This document shows positions 1 to 10,470 of a stretch of 64,000 nucleotides of DNA, piece after piece. The position numbers and the translations under genes are program-made. The notes beneath the pieces were generated by a model that did no database searches, was not told the DNA's origin, and saw only the letters and a list, made by a program, of their open reading frames with translations. Where the stretch lies: NCBI RefSeq assembly GCF_000002875.2, contig NC_009419.2, positions 515,454-579,453 of the forward strand. The letters run 5' to 3'. The DNA comes from Leishmania infantum JPCM5. Its lineage: Eukaryota; Euglenozoa; Kinetoplastea; Trypanosomatida; Trypanosomatidae. Each line of letters begins with the position of its first letter. Position 1 is the first letter of the stretch.

Positions 1-1356
1 AGCGGAGGTGTCGCGACCAGTGCGGCGCCGCAGACGTCATCCTCGCCTGTGCCAAGGGAAGCGGTCGCTTCGACAACCACCGCCGACGTGGAAGGCAACG
101 TAACAATCGCTGACGGCAATGACGATCGCAGCGGTGGCTACGCTGTGCCTGAGTGGCCGGAGCCGACGCTGGAAGATATCGACCGCTCCATTCCGCAAGT
201 GGACTGCGAGTTCATCGCCAGCCTCATCCGAAGTCGCAACCTCCGCCGCGACGAGTTCCTCACCAAGAAGGAAGCTGTTAAGCAGCGCGTAGAGGAGCTC
301 ACCAAAAAGACGACGCCGACTGTGTACGAGGCCGTCAAGCTACCTTTTGTAGGGGGGCTCGGCCTTGGCTGGCTCAGTAAGCTGAAGGGCAGCGATGAGG
401 CAGAGGGAAGCGATAGTGGGCTGGTGGCCACGAGCACCGAGGCGCCGGTTGTTGCGTCGGCGGCGGCGCTGGAGACGCTGAGCGCGGAAGAGAAGGACCT
501 GCTGCATACGACTCGCCCCGAGTACGACGACGGCTTTGTTCTTCTCGACTGCCGCACCGTGAACGAAGTGAGTTCGTGGGGCATTATAGAAGGCGCCAAG
601 GTACTGCCCGCCCACGAGCTCTTCGAAGCCTTTCACGCAACGCCGGAGGAGTTTGTGCAGGACTACGGCTTTGCAAAGCCGCGGCCAGAAGATATCATTA
701 TTTGCTACTGCCAGTACGGACCGCGCTCGCTGATGGCGGCGCAGATTCTGAGCTGGATGGGCTACCTAAAGGTTATGCACTTCAGGGACGGCTACTACGA
801 ATGGGGCAAGCAGTACAACCTTCTCCTACGGCGATGGATGGAGCATGATAAGGAGAGCGGCAACGAGCTTCGCCGCCTCGCTACCTTTCGCGCCGGCCTT
901 GAGCTGCAGCGTGAGATTGCTCCCGAATTTAACGCACTACCGATGCAGGAGGCCCGCCAGTACCTGCGAGACACGACACGCAGCCCTGGTAAGTTGGTGG
1001 TGGGCGATGGTCTGCGGCTGGAGGCGTACAAGATGGTGGCGAAGCTGACAGAGGGACTGGCGCCGCCGTCGCTGCCTCGTGTTCTTGATGACGGTGGCAT
1101 TGCCTCAACTGGTAGCAGGGGTGCTGCGGAAAGCCAGACCACCAGAACGCGTCGACTCGGGGAACAGCAACTGACGCGATTTCTTGAGCAGGCGACCGGC
1201 ATCGACCCGAAGAAGGAGCTCCATCGGCCAGGCCTCTCTATGAGCATGGGCGAAGCCCAGGCGACGGTGCTGGACTCCTTGGCGTATGGGCACGAACTGG
1301 GTGCCTCGCCGGACGCCAAGACATCGCCCGTGTCGCCGCCGCCGCGACGGAACTAG
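1..1356 (+). CDS. Rhodanese-like domain protein (5' partial)
   Basis: The frame is open from the first base of the window to the TAG at 1354-1356, so the gene starts outside and at least 451 residues are present. The GTG at 49 is only an internal codon. Counting from base 1, residues about 170-265 form a rhodanese (sulfurtransferase-fold) domain: an LLDCR strand near 181-185, and an active-site loop with catalytic-type Cys237 followed by Q-Y-G-P-R-S, the classic CxxGxRS pattern. The domain may therefore transfer sulfane sulfur or act as a phosphatase-like fold, but the substrate is unknown. The N-terminal part is charged and Ser/Thr-rich, and the C-terminal 120 residues are low complexity with no recognised domain. 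The fold is confident, the biological role is not. Confidence 0.85.
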   Translation, partial: SGGVATSAAPQTSSSPVPREAVASTTTADVEGNVTIADGNDDRSGGYAVPEWPEPTLEDIDRSIPQVDCEFIASLIRSRNLRRDEFLTKKEAVKQRVEELTKKTTPTVYEAVKLPFVGGLGLGWLSKLKGSDEAEGSDSGLVATSTEAPVVASAAALETLSAEEKDLLHTTRPEYDDGFVLLDCRTVNEVSSWGIIEGAKVLPAHELFEAFHATPEEFVQDYGFAKPRPEDIIICYCQYGPRSLMAAQILSWMGYLKVMHFRDGYYEWGKQYNLLLRRWMEHDKESGNELRRLATFRAGLELQREIAPEFNALPMQEARQYLRDTTRSPGKLVVGDGLRLEAYKMVAKLTEGLAPPSLPRVLDDGGIASTGSRGAAESQTTRTRRLGEQQLTRFLEQATGIDPKKELHRPGLSMSMGEAQATVLDSLAYGHELGASPDAKTSPVSPPPRRN

Positions 1357-2232
1357 AAGGAGTCCTCAGAGATACGCACGTGGAGTTTTTTGCCTTTGCG
1401 TAGATGAGGTCGCTTGCTGAGGTGGAACGGGCAAGAAGGACGGTGTACGCAGCAGCCCTGATCGCATGATATGCATGCAGGATGGTGTTGCTCCGGTATC
1501 ACCTCGTCCTGGAACGAGTGGTGCCGTGGAGTCGCTTCGGCGCACGTTGGGTGCATCTGTGGGTTGCTCCTCCTCTCCCCGTAACTCGCACCCGCGCTCT
1601 CCCTCTCTCTGGCCTTTCCCTGCCAAGGGGGTATTCGACCGCAGATGAGTCCCACCCCGACAAAGAAAACGAGAAGAGAGCCGTGGATGAAGTACCACTC
1701 CTGCTCTTCTTTTATGGGCTGGCGCGCACGTGCTCACGTGTGCCGCACGCGCCATGGGCAAGCACAGGGCACTCACCGTCCTACGAGGTGAGTACACCGT
1801 GAGTAACCAGGTGGGCATGCAAGCACCTTTCACGCCCCCTAACGGCGTCTTTACATGTGGGGGACAGACGTCGACGAAGGAGTGTCCCCGTCATCGACAA
1901 GACATGATGCGTACGCCACCCCCTCCCACCCTCCGCCCATCCCTGCTCCCCCCCCCTCCTCTCCCTCTCTTTCCCAACAGCAACTGCATAAGTAAGTGAA
2001 GCAGCAACTCCACACACGCACACATTTTCCCCCTTTTCATTCGTGTTTCCATCCTGTTTGGCTTGACATCATTGCGAGTCTCTCTCACACAAAAGCCCAG
2101 GATCTGTGGTTACGCGTGCCGTTCGCTGGTCTCCAGCCCACTCCCCCCTCCTCCTCTCTCTCCGCCAGAAGAGTTTCCGTTCCTTTACGACAGTCAAACA
2201 AAAGGCCGAAACCAAGCAAAAAGAGCTTAGCC
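1357..2232. other. Intergenic region, trans-splicing signals
   Basis: No credible gene is seen. The stretch contains C/T-rich runs (about 1930-1980 and 2139-2168) of the kind that guide trans-splicing of the downstream fumarate reductase mRNA and polyadenylation of the upstream one. Open frames here are short and low complexity. Confidence 0.5.
2139..2168 (+). promoter_or_regulatory. Putative trans-splice acceptor of fumarate reductase gene
   Basis: An almost pure C/T run ends with an AG at 2167-2168, 65 bases upstream of the ATG at 2233. In trypanosomatids such a polypyrimidine tract plus the first AG is the usual spliced-leader addition site. This is inferred from sequence only; the later AG at 2192-2193 is an alternative. 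Confidence 0.45.
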
Positions 2233-5200
2233 ATGGCGGATGGAAAGACCTCTGCATCTGTGGTGGCGGTCGACGCCGAGAGCGCGGCAAAGGAGCGCGA
2301 CGCAGCCGCCCGCGCGATGCTGCAGGACGGCGGCGTTTCACCAGTCGGAAAGGCTCAGCTGTTAAAGAAGGGCCTCGTGCACACGGTTCCGTACACCCTC
2401 AAGGTCGTCGTGGCGGACCCCAAGGAGATGGAGAAGGCCGCAGCAGATGCGGAGCAAGTGCTCCAGGCTGCCTTCCAGGTGGTCGACACCCTCCTCAATA
2501 ACTTCAACGAGAACAGCGAGGTGTCCCGCATCAATCGAATGCCGGTCGGTGAGGAACACCAGATGTCTGCGGCTCTGAAGCATGTGATGGCCTGCTGCCA
2601 GAAAGTCTACAACTCGTCGCGCGGCGCCTTCGACCCCGCCGTCGGTCCCCTCGTCCGAGAGCTGCGCGAGGCCGCACATAAGGGCAAGACGGTGCCGGCG
2701 GAGCACGTCAACGACCTCCTCAGCAAGTGCACGCTGAACGCTAGCTTCTCCATTGACATGAACCGTGGCATGATCGCCCGCAAGCACGCGGACGCGATGC
2801 TGGATCTTGGTGGTGTGAACAAGGGCTACGGCATCGACTACATCGTCGAGCGCCTCAACAGCCTCGGCTACAACGACGTCTTCTTCGAGTGGGGCGGTGA
2901 TGTGCGTGCCAGTGGCAAGAACCAGTCGAACCAGCCCTGGGCCGTCGGCATCGTGCGCCCGCCCGCTTTGGCGGACATTCGCACTGTGGTGCCGGAAGAC
3001 AAGCGGTCCTTCATCCGGGTGGTGCGCCTCAACAACGAAGCCATCGCCACCAGCGGTGACTACGAGAACCTCATTGAGGGCCCCGGCTCCAAGGTGTACT
3101 CGTCGACCTTCGATCCGGCGTCCAAGAACCTGCTGGAGCCAACCGAGGCGGACATGGCACAAGTCTCCGTGAAGTGCTACAGCTGCATGTACGCCGATGC
3201 CCTGGCCACCGCCGCGCTCCTCAAGAACGACCCGGCGGCCGTCCGCCGCATGCTGGACAACTGGCGCTACGTGCGCGATACCGTCACCGACTACACCACC
3301 TACACTCGTGAGGGCGAGCGTGTCGCCAAGATGCTCGAAATCGCTACGGAGGATGCGGAGATGCGCGCGAAGCGCATCAAGGGCTCGCTGCCGGCGCGCG
3401 TGATCATCGTTGGTGGAGGTCTGGCCGGTTGCTCGGCCGCGATCGAGGCGGCCAACTGTGGCGCGCAGGTGATTCTGCTGGAGAAGGAGCCAAAGCTCGG
3501 CGGCAACAGCGCCAAAGCAACGTCCGGCATCAACGCCTGGGGAACCCGTGCGCAGGCGAAGCAGGGCGTCATGGACGGCGGCAAGTTCTTTGAGCGCGAC
3601 ACACACCGCTCCGGCAAGGGTGGCAACTGCGATCCGTGCCTCGTCAAGACGCTATCTGTAAAGAGCTCCGACGCGGTGAAGTGGCTGTCCGAGCTGGGCG
3701 TGCCGCTGACGGTGCTGTCGCAGCTCGGCGGCGCGAGCCGCAAGCGCTGCCACCGCGCACCAGATAAGTCGGACGGTACCCCGGTCCCGGTGGGCTTCAC
3801 CATCATGAAGACCCTGGAGAACCATATCGTCAACAACCTCAGTCGCCATGTTACTGTGATGACGGGCATTACTGTGACAGCGCTGGAGAGCACGAGCCGT
3901 GTCCGCCCTGATGGCGTCCTTGTGAAGCACGTGACGGGCGTCCGCCTCATCCAGTCCAGCGGGCAGTCCATGGTGCTGAACGCCGACGCTGTCGTTCTCG
4001 CCACCGGCGGCTTCTCGAACGACCACACGCCCAACTCGCTCCTGCAGCAGTACGCGCCGCAACTGTCGTCCTTCCCCACCACCAACGGTGTATGGGCCAC
4101 CGGTGATGGCGTGAAGATGGCGAGCAAGCTGGGCGTGACGCTGGTAGACATGGACAAGGTGCAGCTGCACCCGACCGGTCTGCTAGACCCGAAGGATCCG
4201 TCGAATCGCACCAAGTACCTTGGCCCCGAGGCGCTGCGTGGCTCCGGTGGCGTGCTGCTGAACAAGAACGGCGAGCGCTTCGTGAACGAGCTGGACCTGC
4301 GCTCCGTCGTGTCGCAGGCGATTATCGCGCAGGACAACGTCTACCCCGGGTCCGGCGGCAGCAAATTCGCGTACTGTGTGCTGAATGAGACCGCGGCGAA
4401 GCTCTTCGGCAAGAATTTCCTCGGCTTCTACTGGAACCGCCTCGGTCTCTTCCAGAAGGTGGATAGCGTCGCTGGCCTGGCGAAACTGATTGGCTGCCCT
4501 GAGGCGAATGTGATGGCAACCCTGAAGCAGTACGAGGAGCTCTCCTCCAAGAAGTTAAACCCCTGCCCGCTGACTGGCAAGAACGTGTTCCCTTGTGTGC
4601 TGGGTACTCAAGGGCCCTACTACGTTGCCCTCGTCACGCCGTCGATCCACTACACCATGGGTGGCTGCCTCATCTCGCCCTCGGCGGAGATGCAGACCAT
4701 AGACAATAGCGGTGTGACCCCCGTTCGTCGTCCGATTCTTGGTCTCTTTGGCGCTGGCGAGGTGACGGGCGGCGTGCACGGTGGCAACCGTCTCGGCGGT
4801 AACTCGCTGCTAGAGTGTGTCGTGTTTGGCAAGATCGCCGGCGACCGCGCGGCCACGATTCTGCAGAAGAAGAGCACGGGGCTATCCACGACGGAGTGGT
4901 CGACCGTGGTGCTGCGTGAGGTGCGCGAGGGTGGCGTGTACGGTGCGGGCTCGCGCGTGCTGCGCTTCAACATGCCCGGCGCGCTGCAGAGGACTGGCCT
5001 TGCTCTTGGTCAGTTTATCGGCATTCGCGGTGACTGGGACGGCCACCGACTGATCGGCTACTACAGCCCCATCACGCTTCCGGACGATGTCGGTGTGATT
5101 GGCATCCTCGCCCGTGCCGACAAGGGCCGCCTGGCGGAGTGGATCTCTGCCCTGCAGCCTGGAGACGCGGTGGAGATGAAGGCGTGCGGTGGCCTTATCA

Positions 5201-5676
5201 TCGAGCGCCGCTTCGCCGACCGCCACTTCTTTTTCCGTGGCCACAAGATTCGCAAGCTCGCCCTCATCGGTGGCGGCACGGGTGTCGCGCCGATGCTGCA
5301 GATTGTGCGGGCTGCGGTGAAGAAACCCTTCGTGGACTCGATTGAGAGCATTCAGTTCATCTACGCCGCCGAGGACGTATCAGAGCTGACGTACCGCACG
5401 CTGCTTGAGAGCTACGAGAAGGAGTATGGCTCTGAGAAGTTCAAGTGTCACTTCGTTCTCAACAACCCTCCTGCTCAGTGGACCGACGGCGTCGGCTTCG
5501 TTGATACCGCTTTGCTACGCTCCGCCGTGCAGGCGCCGTCCAACGACCTTCTGGTGGCCATCTGCGGTCCGCCGATCATGCAGCGTGCGGTCAAGGGTGC
5601 CCTCAAGGGTCTCGGCTACAACATGAACCTCGTGCGCACGGTGGATGAAACAGAGCCCACCTCGGCCAAGATTTGA
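2233..5676 (+). CDS. FRDg: NADH-dependent fumarate reductase, three-domain glycosomal type
   Basis: The protein (1,147 aa) should reduce fumarate to succinate with NADH, the key step of succinate fermentation in trypanosomatid glycosomes. Three domains are visible. Residues about 55-330 are ApbE/FMN-transferase-like, with the signature DLGGVNKGYG. Residues about 385-880 are the FAD_binding_2 fumarate reductase flavoprotein, with a GGGLAG dinucleotide motif at about 390 and LHPTGLL. Residues about 890-1140 resemble cytochrome b5 reductase, with an NAD-binding GGGTGVAPM at about 1010. The frame is open further upstream, but the ATG at 2233 is chosen because it places D3-G-K-T-S-A-S9 at the N-terminus, the flavinylation motif of this enzyme family, and because the T. 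brucei homologue begins in the same way. The C-terminal AKI resembles a PTS1 glycosomal targeting tripeptide. A second, shorter paralogue lies at 10471. Confidence 0.95.
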   Translation: MADGKTSASVVAVDAESAAKERDAAARAMLQDGGVSPVGKAQLLKKGLVHTVPYTLKVVVADPKEMEKAAADAEQVLQAAFQVVDTLLNNFNENSEVSRINRMPVGEEHQMSAALKHVMACCQKVYNSSRGAFDPAVGPLVRELREAAHKGKTVPAEHVNDLLSKCTLNASFSIDMNRGMIARKHADAMLDLGGVNKGYGIDYIVERLNSLGYNDVFFEWGGDVRASGKNQSNQPWAVGIVRPPALADIRTVVPEDKRSFIRVVRLNNEAIATSGDYENLIEGPGSKVYSSTFDPASKNLLEPTEADMAQVSVKCYSCMYADALATAALLKNDPAAVRRMLDNWRYVRDTVTDYTTYTREGERVAKMLEIATEDAEMRAKRIKGSLPARVIIVGGGLAGCSAAIEAANCGAQVILLEKEPKLGGNSAKATSGINAWGTRAQAKQGVMDGGKFFERDTHRSGKGGNCDPCLVKTLSVKSSDAVKWLSELGVPLTVLSQLGGASRKRCHRAPDKSDGTPVPVGFTIMKTLENHIVNNLSRHVTVMTGITVTALESTSRVRPDGVLVKHVTGVRLIQSSGQSMVLNADAVVLATGGFSNDHTPNSLLQQYAPQLSSFPTTNGVWATGDGVKMASKLGVTLVDMDKVQLHPTGLLDPKDPSNRTKYLGPEALRGSGGVLLNKNGERFVNELDLRSVVSQAIIAQDNVYPGSGGSKFAYCVLNETAAKLFGKNFLGFYWNRLGLFQKVDSVAGLAKLIGCPEANVMATLKQYEELSSKKLNPCPLTGKNVFPCVLGTQGPYYVALVTPSIHYTMGGCLISPSAEMQTIDNSGVTPVRRPILGLFGAGEVTGGVHGGNRLGGNSLLECVVFGKIAGDRAATILQKKSTGLSTTEWSTVVLREVREGGVYGAGSRVLRFNMPGALQRTGLALGQFIGIRGDWDGHRLIGYYSPITLPDDVGVIGILARADKGRLAEWISALQPGDAVEMKACGGLIIERRFADRHFFFRGHKIRKLALIGGGTGVAPMLQIVRAAVKKPFVDSIESIQFIYAAEDVSELTYRTLLESYEKEYGSEKFKCHFVLNNPPAQWTDGVGFVDTALLRSAVQAPSNDLLVAICGPPIMQRAVKGALKGLGYNMNLVRTVDETEPTSAKI

Positions 5677-6034
5677 AGACAACCACGCAAACAACAGCGT
5701 GTGTGTCTGTGTAATTACATTCGCTTCGCTTCAAACACCTGTGTGGAGGAGAGACAGAAAAGAAAGTAAACGCATGCACAAAGGAGGGTGCGCTACTGCT
5801 GAATGAGGCAAGACATCACGTCAACCTCACTTTCTGTGCTGCGCTTACATGCACACGATACCCATCACGTCACAGGCACTGGCCTCTTCGTTTTTTGTTG
5901 TTCGTTTCTCTCCCTCCGGCCCTCCGTGGCTTGTAGTCTCCTACCGTTTTTGCGTGCGCTTTCTGCTCTTTTTTAAACTGACTTAGTGCGGTATGCTCCT
6001 GTGTACCGCGCCGCACTGCGCACGTGTGCATGTA

Positions 6035-6055
6035 TGTGTGTGTGTGTGTGTGTGT
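6035..6055. repeat. GT microsatellite
   Basis: About ten tandem TG/GT units in the gap downstream of the first fumarate reductase gene. Confidence 0.8.
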
Positions 6056-6919
6056 TTGTGTGAAGCGTGCGCTACTTCTGGTGCTGTGTGGTGCAGGTTT
6101 TTCTTGTCGTTTTTCTTCCGTGGCACGCTTGTGTTTCGTTTGAGCTTTGTGCTCACATTTGCACACACACACACACATGCACACGTGCGCAGATAAAAGG
6201 CAATATTTTTCCACGTGCATGACACAACGCCCACTCACCGCTTCGTTTTGTTTTTGTTTTGCACACCCGTCCTTTTACTCCCCATCTCTGTCAAGCGCAT
6301 GCGTGTACAAGGCATCACGGCGTGAGCGTCGGAAGAGGAGGACGGTGTGCCATCCACGAAGATGAGTGCAGCACATCTACAAAAGAGAACAAAAAAAAAA
6401 CATGAAAATGATGCAGACAGCTCATACAAGGTGCAAGCGAGAGTTGGGTATTACCACAATGAAAGGCGTCACACCAGCACATCCGGGGAGCACACACACA
6501 CACGTGTAAAGGGCTCTTGTGTGTTTTTCGCTTGCCTTGTGTGCATGTGTGCGTCCGTTAATTCCCATTTCATCGGCGAGAAGAAAACAGAAAAGGCCCA
6601 GAAACGCGCTCACCGGTGTCTTCCTGCTATCAAAAACTTTTCTTCTGTTTTGCTGTTTGTTCCTGCTGATGGATGGCTGACTGATACTTATGCTTGATGT
6701 GGTGAATGCTCTTCGGCTCCTCAGAGCCAGCTTTTTATGGAGGGCGTCTTCAGCGCTTCAGGGATAAGGTGATTGGCGTGCGTTTGAGTGTAAACGTGTG
6801 TATGTGTGTGCTGGCGGAGAGGCGGGGCGAGTGGAACTTCGTCTTTGTTTGCTTTCTGTCGCTCTTTCATGTACACAGCCTGACCCCTTTTTTTTTTCTT
6901 GGTATGGAGAGGGGGGCTG

Positions 6920-6944
6920 TGGTGGTGGTGGTGGTGGTGGTGGT
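6920..6944. repeat. TGG trinucleotide microsatellite
   Basis: Eight tandem TGG units. They lie in noncoding sequence and create poly-Val, poly-Gly, poly-Trp or poly-Thr stretches in spurious open frames on both strands. Confidence 0.85.
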
Positions 6945-9900
6945 TCTCTCTCTGTTGTTGCTATCATTGTCGTTTGACTGTTGTTGTTTGTGACTTCTGC
7001 GGTCCTTTTTTTCGCCTTTCACGTCGCTGCCTGCGATGCTCTTCCTCTCTTGTCTCTTCCCTTTTGATGCCTCTTTGCTTTGGCTTTCTTCTGTTGTTGT
7101 TCCTCTTTTTTTGTTCTCTTCACGAATCAGCCAGAGTATACACACACACGCACGCTGACAACCTGCACCTTTCCTCACTCCCTCTCTCTCCTCCAGTGCA
7201 AAATCACAAGAGGAGGGAAGGTGGCGGCGGCGAAAGGCGGACATCAATTTCTTCGAAAGGGGTGAGTGGAAGGAAAGTGACAGCGAAGACGCGATGCAAA
7301 ACCTCGGGGTGTTCTGTGCAGCGTTGGCAGAGGAGGAGATCGCAGCAAATGCCTGCACATATTTCGAGCATTGCCACCACCACCATCCTTTTCTCTTTCT
7401 CACGGCGCTTCGCGGAAGGCTCAAAGCAACACACAGAGAAAGATTCACGTAGCGCCGAGCCACATCCGCTTGCTCACTTGGTTTACAATCTTCCGAGAAG
7501 CAGCAGCGCGTTTGCGCGTGTGAAAGAAAGAACGGATATGTGTCCATGTCTGCCCTTCTCGCGCTCCCTCTTTCTTCTGTCCTTTCTGGTGCAGCCTCAT
7601 TGGCCCCGTGGTGAATGGATTGCACCGTCTCTCTGTTTTTTGATGTGTGTATCTGCAGGCAGAGCGTAGCAGACGGTCCGTTAGTCGTTGCCACTTCCTC
7701 GTTCGTTCTTTTTTCTTCTGTTTTTCCCCTTGTGCGTGCGCCTTAGTCTATTCTTCCCCACGCTCTTCATTTAGTAACGACGTCGATCTGTGTCCTATCT
7801 CAAATTTCGACTCGCTGTGTGAAAGCGACGGGGAGAGTGCATGGATGTATGAGTACGTTCGTCCATGTGCATGCAGCAGCTCTCTGCCCCCCCCTCCCCC
7901 TCTTTGCTCGCCGTCCTTTGATGCTCTCTTTTTTCTCCATGTATCTTGTCGATGATTTTCTCTTTATGTTCCTGAACCTCTTCTGTTTTTTTTTTTATTG
8001 TTTGGGGGTGGTGGTCACCTTCGCTGGGGGGGAGGGAACAAATCGTGAAGGGAGTGCGACGGAAAGCGATGGAAAGAGGAGGCAACATTAGTATACGGAG
8101 AACGCCTCAAGCAGTTCAACAACGACGCAGCAGTCCTTTTTCCCCCTCTGAGCTCAGTGTTGACCCTAAAAACAAACCGTACAACCTACAAGCTACACGG
8201 TCATGCGCCACTCGCAGGCGCATTCCCTGAGCGCAATCCTGGCATGCCCAGTATCTCTGAAAGAGATACTCATCTTTTACTTTGCATTTTGTTCTAGTAT
8301 CGCTTATCCCCCTTCTGTCTGCTTGTCACGGCCGCACAAACCCGTCCCCACTGCCCTATTCTCGAGATGCCCATCAAGTCAAAATGGCCGGAAAATGTGC
8401 CTGTTTTTTTTTCCGAGTGGTGGCGGAGTGCCGCAGCGCCAATATCGAAAATCTCGTGCGCACGCAATCGTGAGCGCGTGTACTCACACACACGCAATGG
8501 CGACCTGTGCCCCAGCGCGTCAAGGCGCAGCGATGGTACCCGCTCTCTATTCCCCTACGCTGAGAGAACGCCATTGCCGCGAACGCCGTCTCTCCTCTGT
8601 TTGCATCCTGTGCGGATGTGCCCTCTCCCACCACCACCGCTCTGATGTAGTGTGCCCTGCACTTCTTTGACGAGAGGGATGGCGCACACTCAGCTCTACT
8701 CTCGCGTCCCTTCTCTCCAAACCCACCGCCACTTCACGGCTCCCCTCGCAGATGTGAGCGGTGCAGCACGTTGTGTACCATCAGTCTCAGCGTTGCGCTT
8801 ATTTGATGGGGCTTGCATGTCCTTCGTCGCTGCCTTGGTAGCATGCGCAGCACGCAGTGTTTCTTGCTTTCGCTGCTGTATCCCTCTTCCGTGCGAATAG
8901 ATATGTGTGCGTGTGTCTGCACAACGCGTCTACCACGTGGAAGTAGACAGAATCGATGAAAAAGAGAGGTGGCGCCACGAGAGCGAAGCGCACGGAAGGG
9001 CAATCCTGTTGTTGTTGTTCCATGAAGTGGACGTGGACTTTATCGACTTTGGTTGTCATCGCGGTGCCCTCTCGGCGCCGCTCTCGTCACTGCTTTTCTC
9101 TTGGTTACGTGGAGGCTTGCAAGGACGGGTGCCCGTGAAGCCACACACACATACACCAAAAGAGGTGTAGTATCAGCCATGCGCCCCCATACCCTTCCCG
9201 CGACTGTCACTCATTCCATTTATTTCTTGGTGTTGCTCTTTTCCGCTGCCGTGCCACCGTGCTCTCCAGAAAACATGTGGGCAGTGCTGCATACACACAC
9301 ACTATATATATATATATGTGTGTACTGAAAGTGCGACTCATCGCCAATGTTGCATGCCTTTTCCATGTTCGTCTTGTTATCCCGCCAGCTGGCGCTCTCC
9401 CCTTTTTTTCCGTCGCATGCTCTCCGTCCAAAAGAAGAACGGTAATACATGGACGATCTCCTCGTCGGTGTCTTCCTTCGAAAGCTGCACCGTCGCTTTC
9501 TCGGTGCTTGTTTTCGGGCTGATGCTCATTGTGTCCGTGGTCGTGTCGAGTGGTTCGTTTCTGACCCCCTCATCCGCTCTCCTTGATTCAGGGCGGGGGT
9601 TTTTGGAGGAGGGAAGATGGGACTTCCTGTCCCGAATGGTGGCAACAGCGGCGTTATGATGGCACGGTTGATTGATCGGAGATCATCGGGCACGGTCGAG
9701 GCAGCTCTTCACGCCGCTTCTTCCAGTGCACCACAGACTTGTGAAAATCTGTGATTGTGCATCGCTCTCGGTTAGTATTCGCTCCATCCCTCAATACACT
9801 TCCTATGCGATACAGGGCAGAAGAAAAAAGGAGAGTAGCCAGACGGCGACGGTATTCCCCTACGTGTCTTCCCCATACACAACCTATTCGACACCCCGGA

Positions 9901-10021
9901 TGGCTCTCGATTGGGTTGATCATACGCCTCTTTCTCTGCTTCGCGCGCGCATCGCGTTTTGCTCACTTCATATTCTCCGACTCCTCTACTGTTCACCTCT
10001 TCGATCTCTCTTGCTCGCTTT

Positions 10022-10051
10022 ACGTGTGTGCGTGTGTGTGTGTGTGTGTGT
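10022..10051. repeat. GT microsatellite
   Basis: A GT-rich run, interrupted once, followed directly by a G-rich stretch. It sits about 420 bases before the second fumarate reductase gene. Confidence 0.8.
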
Positions 10052-10470
10052 GTTGGGGGAGGGGGGGTAGGTCGTTACAGTCTTTGCACTCTTTTCTTCG
10101 CTTTTACTGCTGTTCTGTGCCTCACAAGGACAAGTTTGTTGTTTGGCACACGCGCACACAGGAGCAGATTGGAACTAGCTTGTCGTGGGCGCGTCACCAC
10201 TTTTCGTTCGGTTCGCGAGGGAAGCTACAATATTGCTCGTTGCCTCTCCTCTTTTTTTTTCGCGGAAGTCTTCATTTCACATTGCGCCCGTTGGCGCCTT
10301 CAGTGCTCACTCTGCTTGGGGAGAGGGAAGGTGAGTCAAACAACCGATTGGTCAGCTGTGTTTGCCCTCCTCGCCGCCAGCTCTTTCTCTTGAGTTGTTT
10401 CTTTTACGCATCCACTGGTGCTGGTCACCTCATCTGACCCCCTCAGAGAGAAAGGCAATTTAGGGAGACA

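Larger units (their letters stand above)
5677..10470. other. Long intergenic region between fumarate reductase paralogues
   Basis: This 4.8-kb stretch is the longest ordinary-looking gap in the window. It is T/C- and GT-rich on the + strand, with several microsatellites (GT near 6035 and 10030, TGG at 6920, TA at 9303) and many T-runs. The longest open frames (275 aa on the minus strand at 6867-7694, 256 aa on + at 6899-7669, 228 aa at 9751-10437) are homopolymer-dominated and match nothing recognisable. I see no RNA gene. It probably consists of 3' UTR, intergenic and 5' UTR sequence. Confidence 0.5.

Noticed and set aside
2362..3606. 414-codon open frame on the minus strand
   Set aside because: It lies antisense inside the fumarate reductase gene, has His/Ala/Val-rich composition typical of mirrored GC-rich codons, and matches nothing.
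3300..4337. 345-codon minus-strand frame whose protein resembles another minus-strand frame at 11316-11828
   Set aside because: The similarity follows from DNA identity of the two fumarate reductase genes on the other strand, not from an independent gene.
6867..7694. 275-codon minus-strand frame
   Set aside because: Dominated by Thr and Lys/Arg runs from microsatellites; no domain, no supporting codon pattern.
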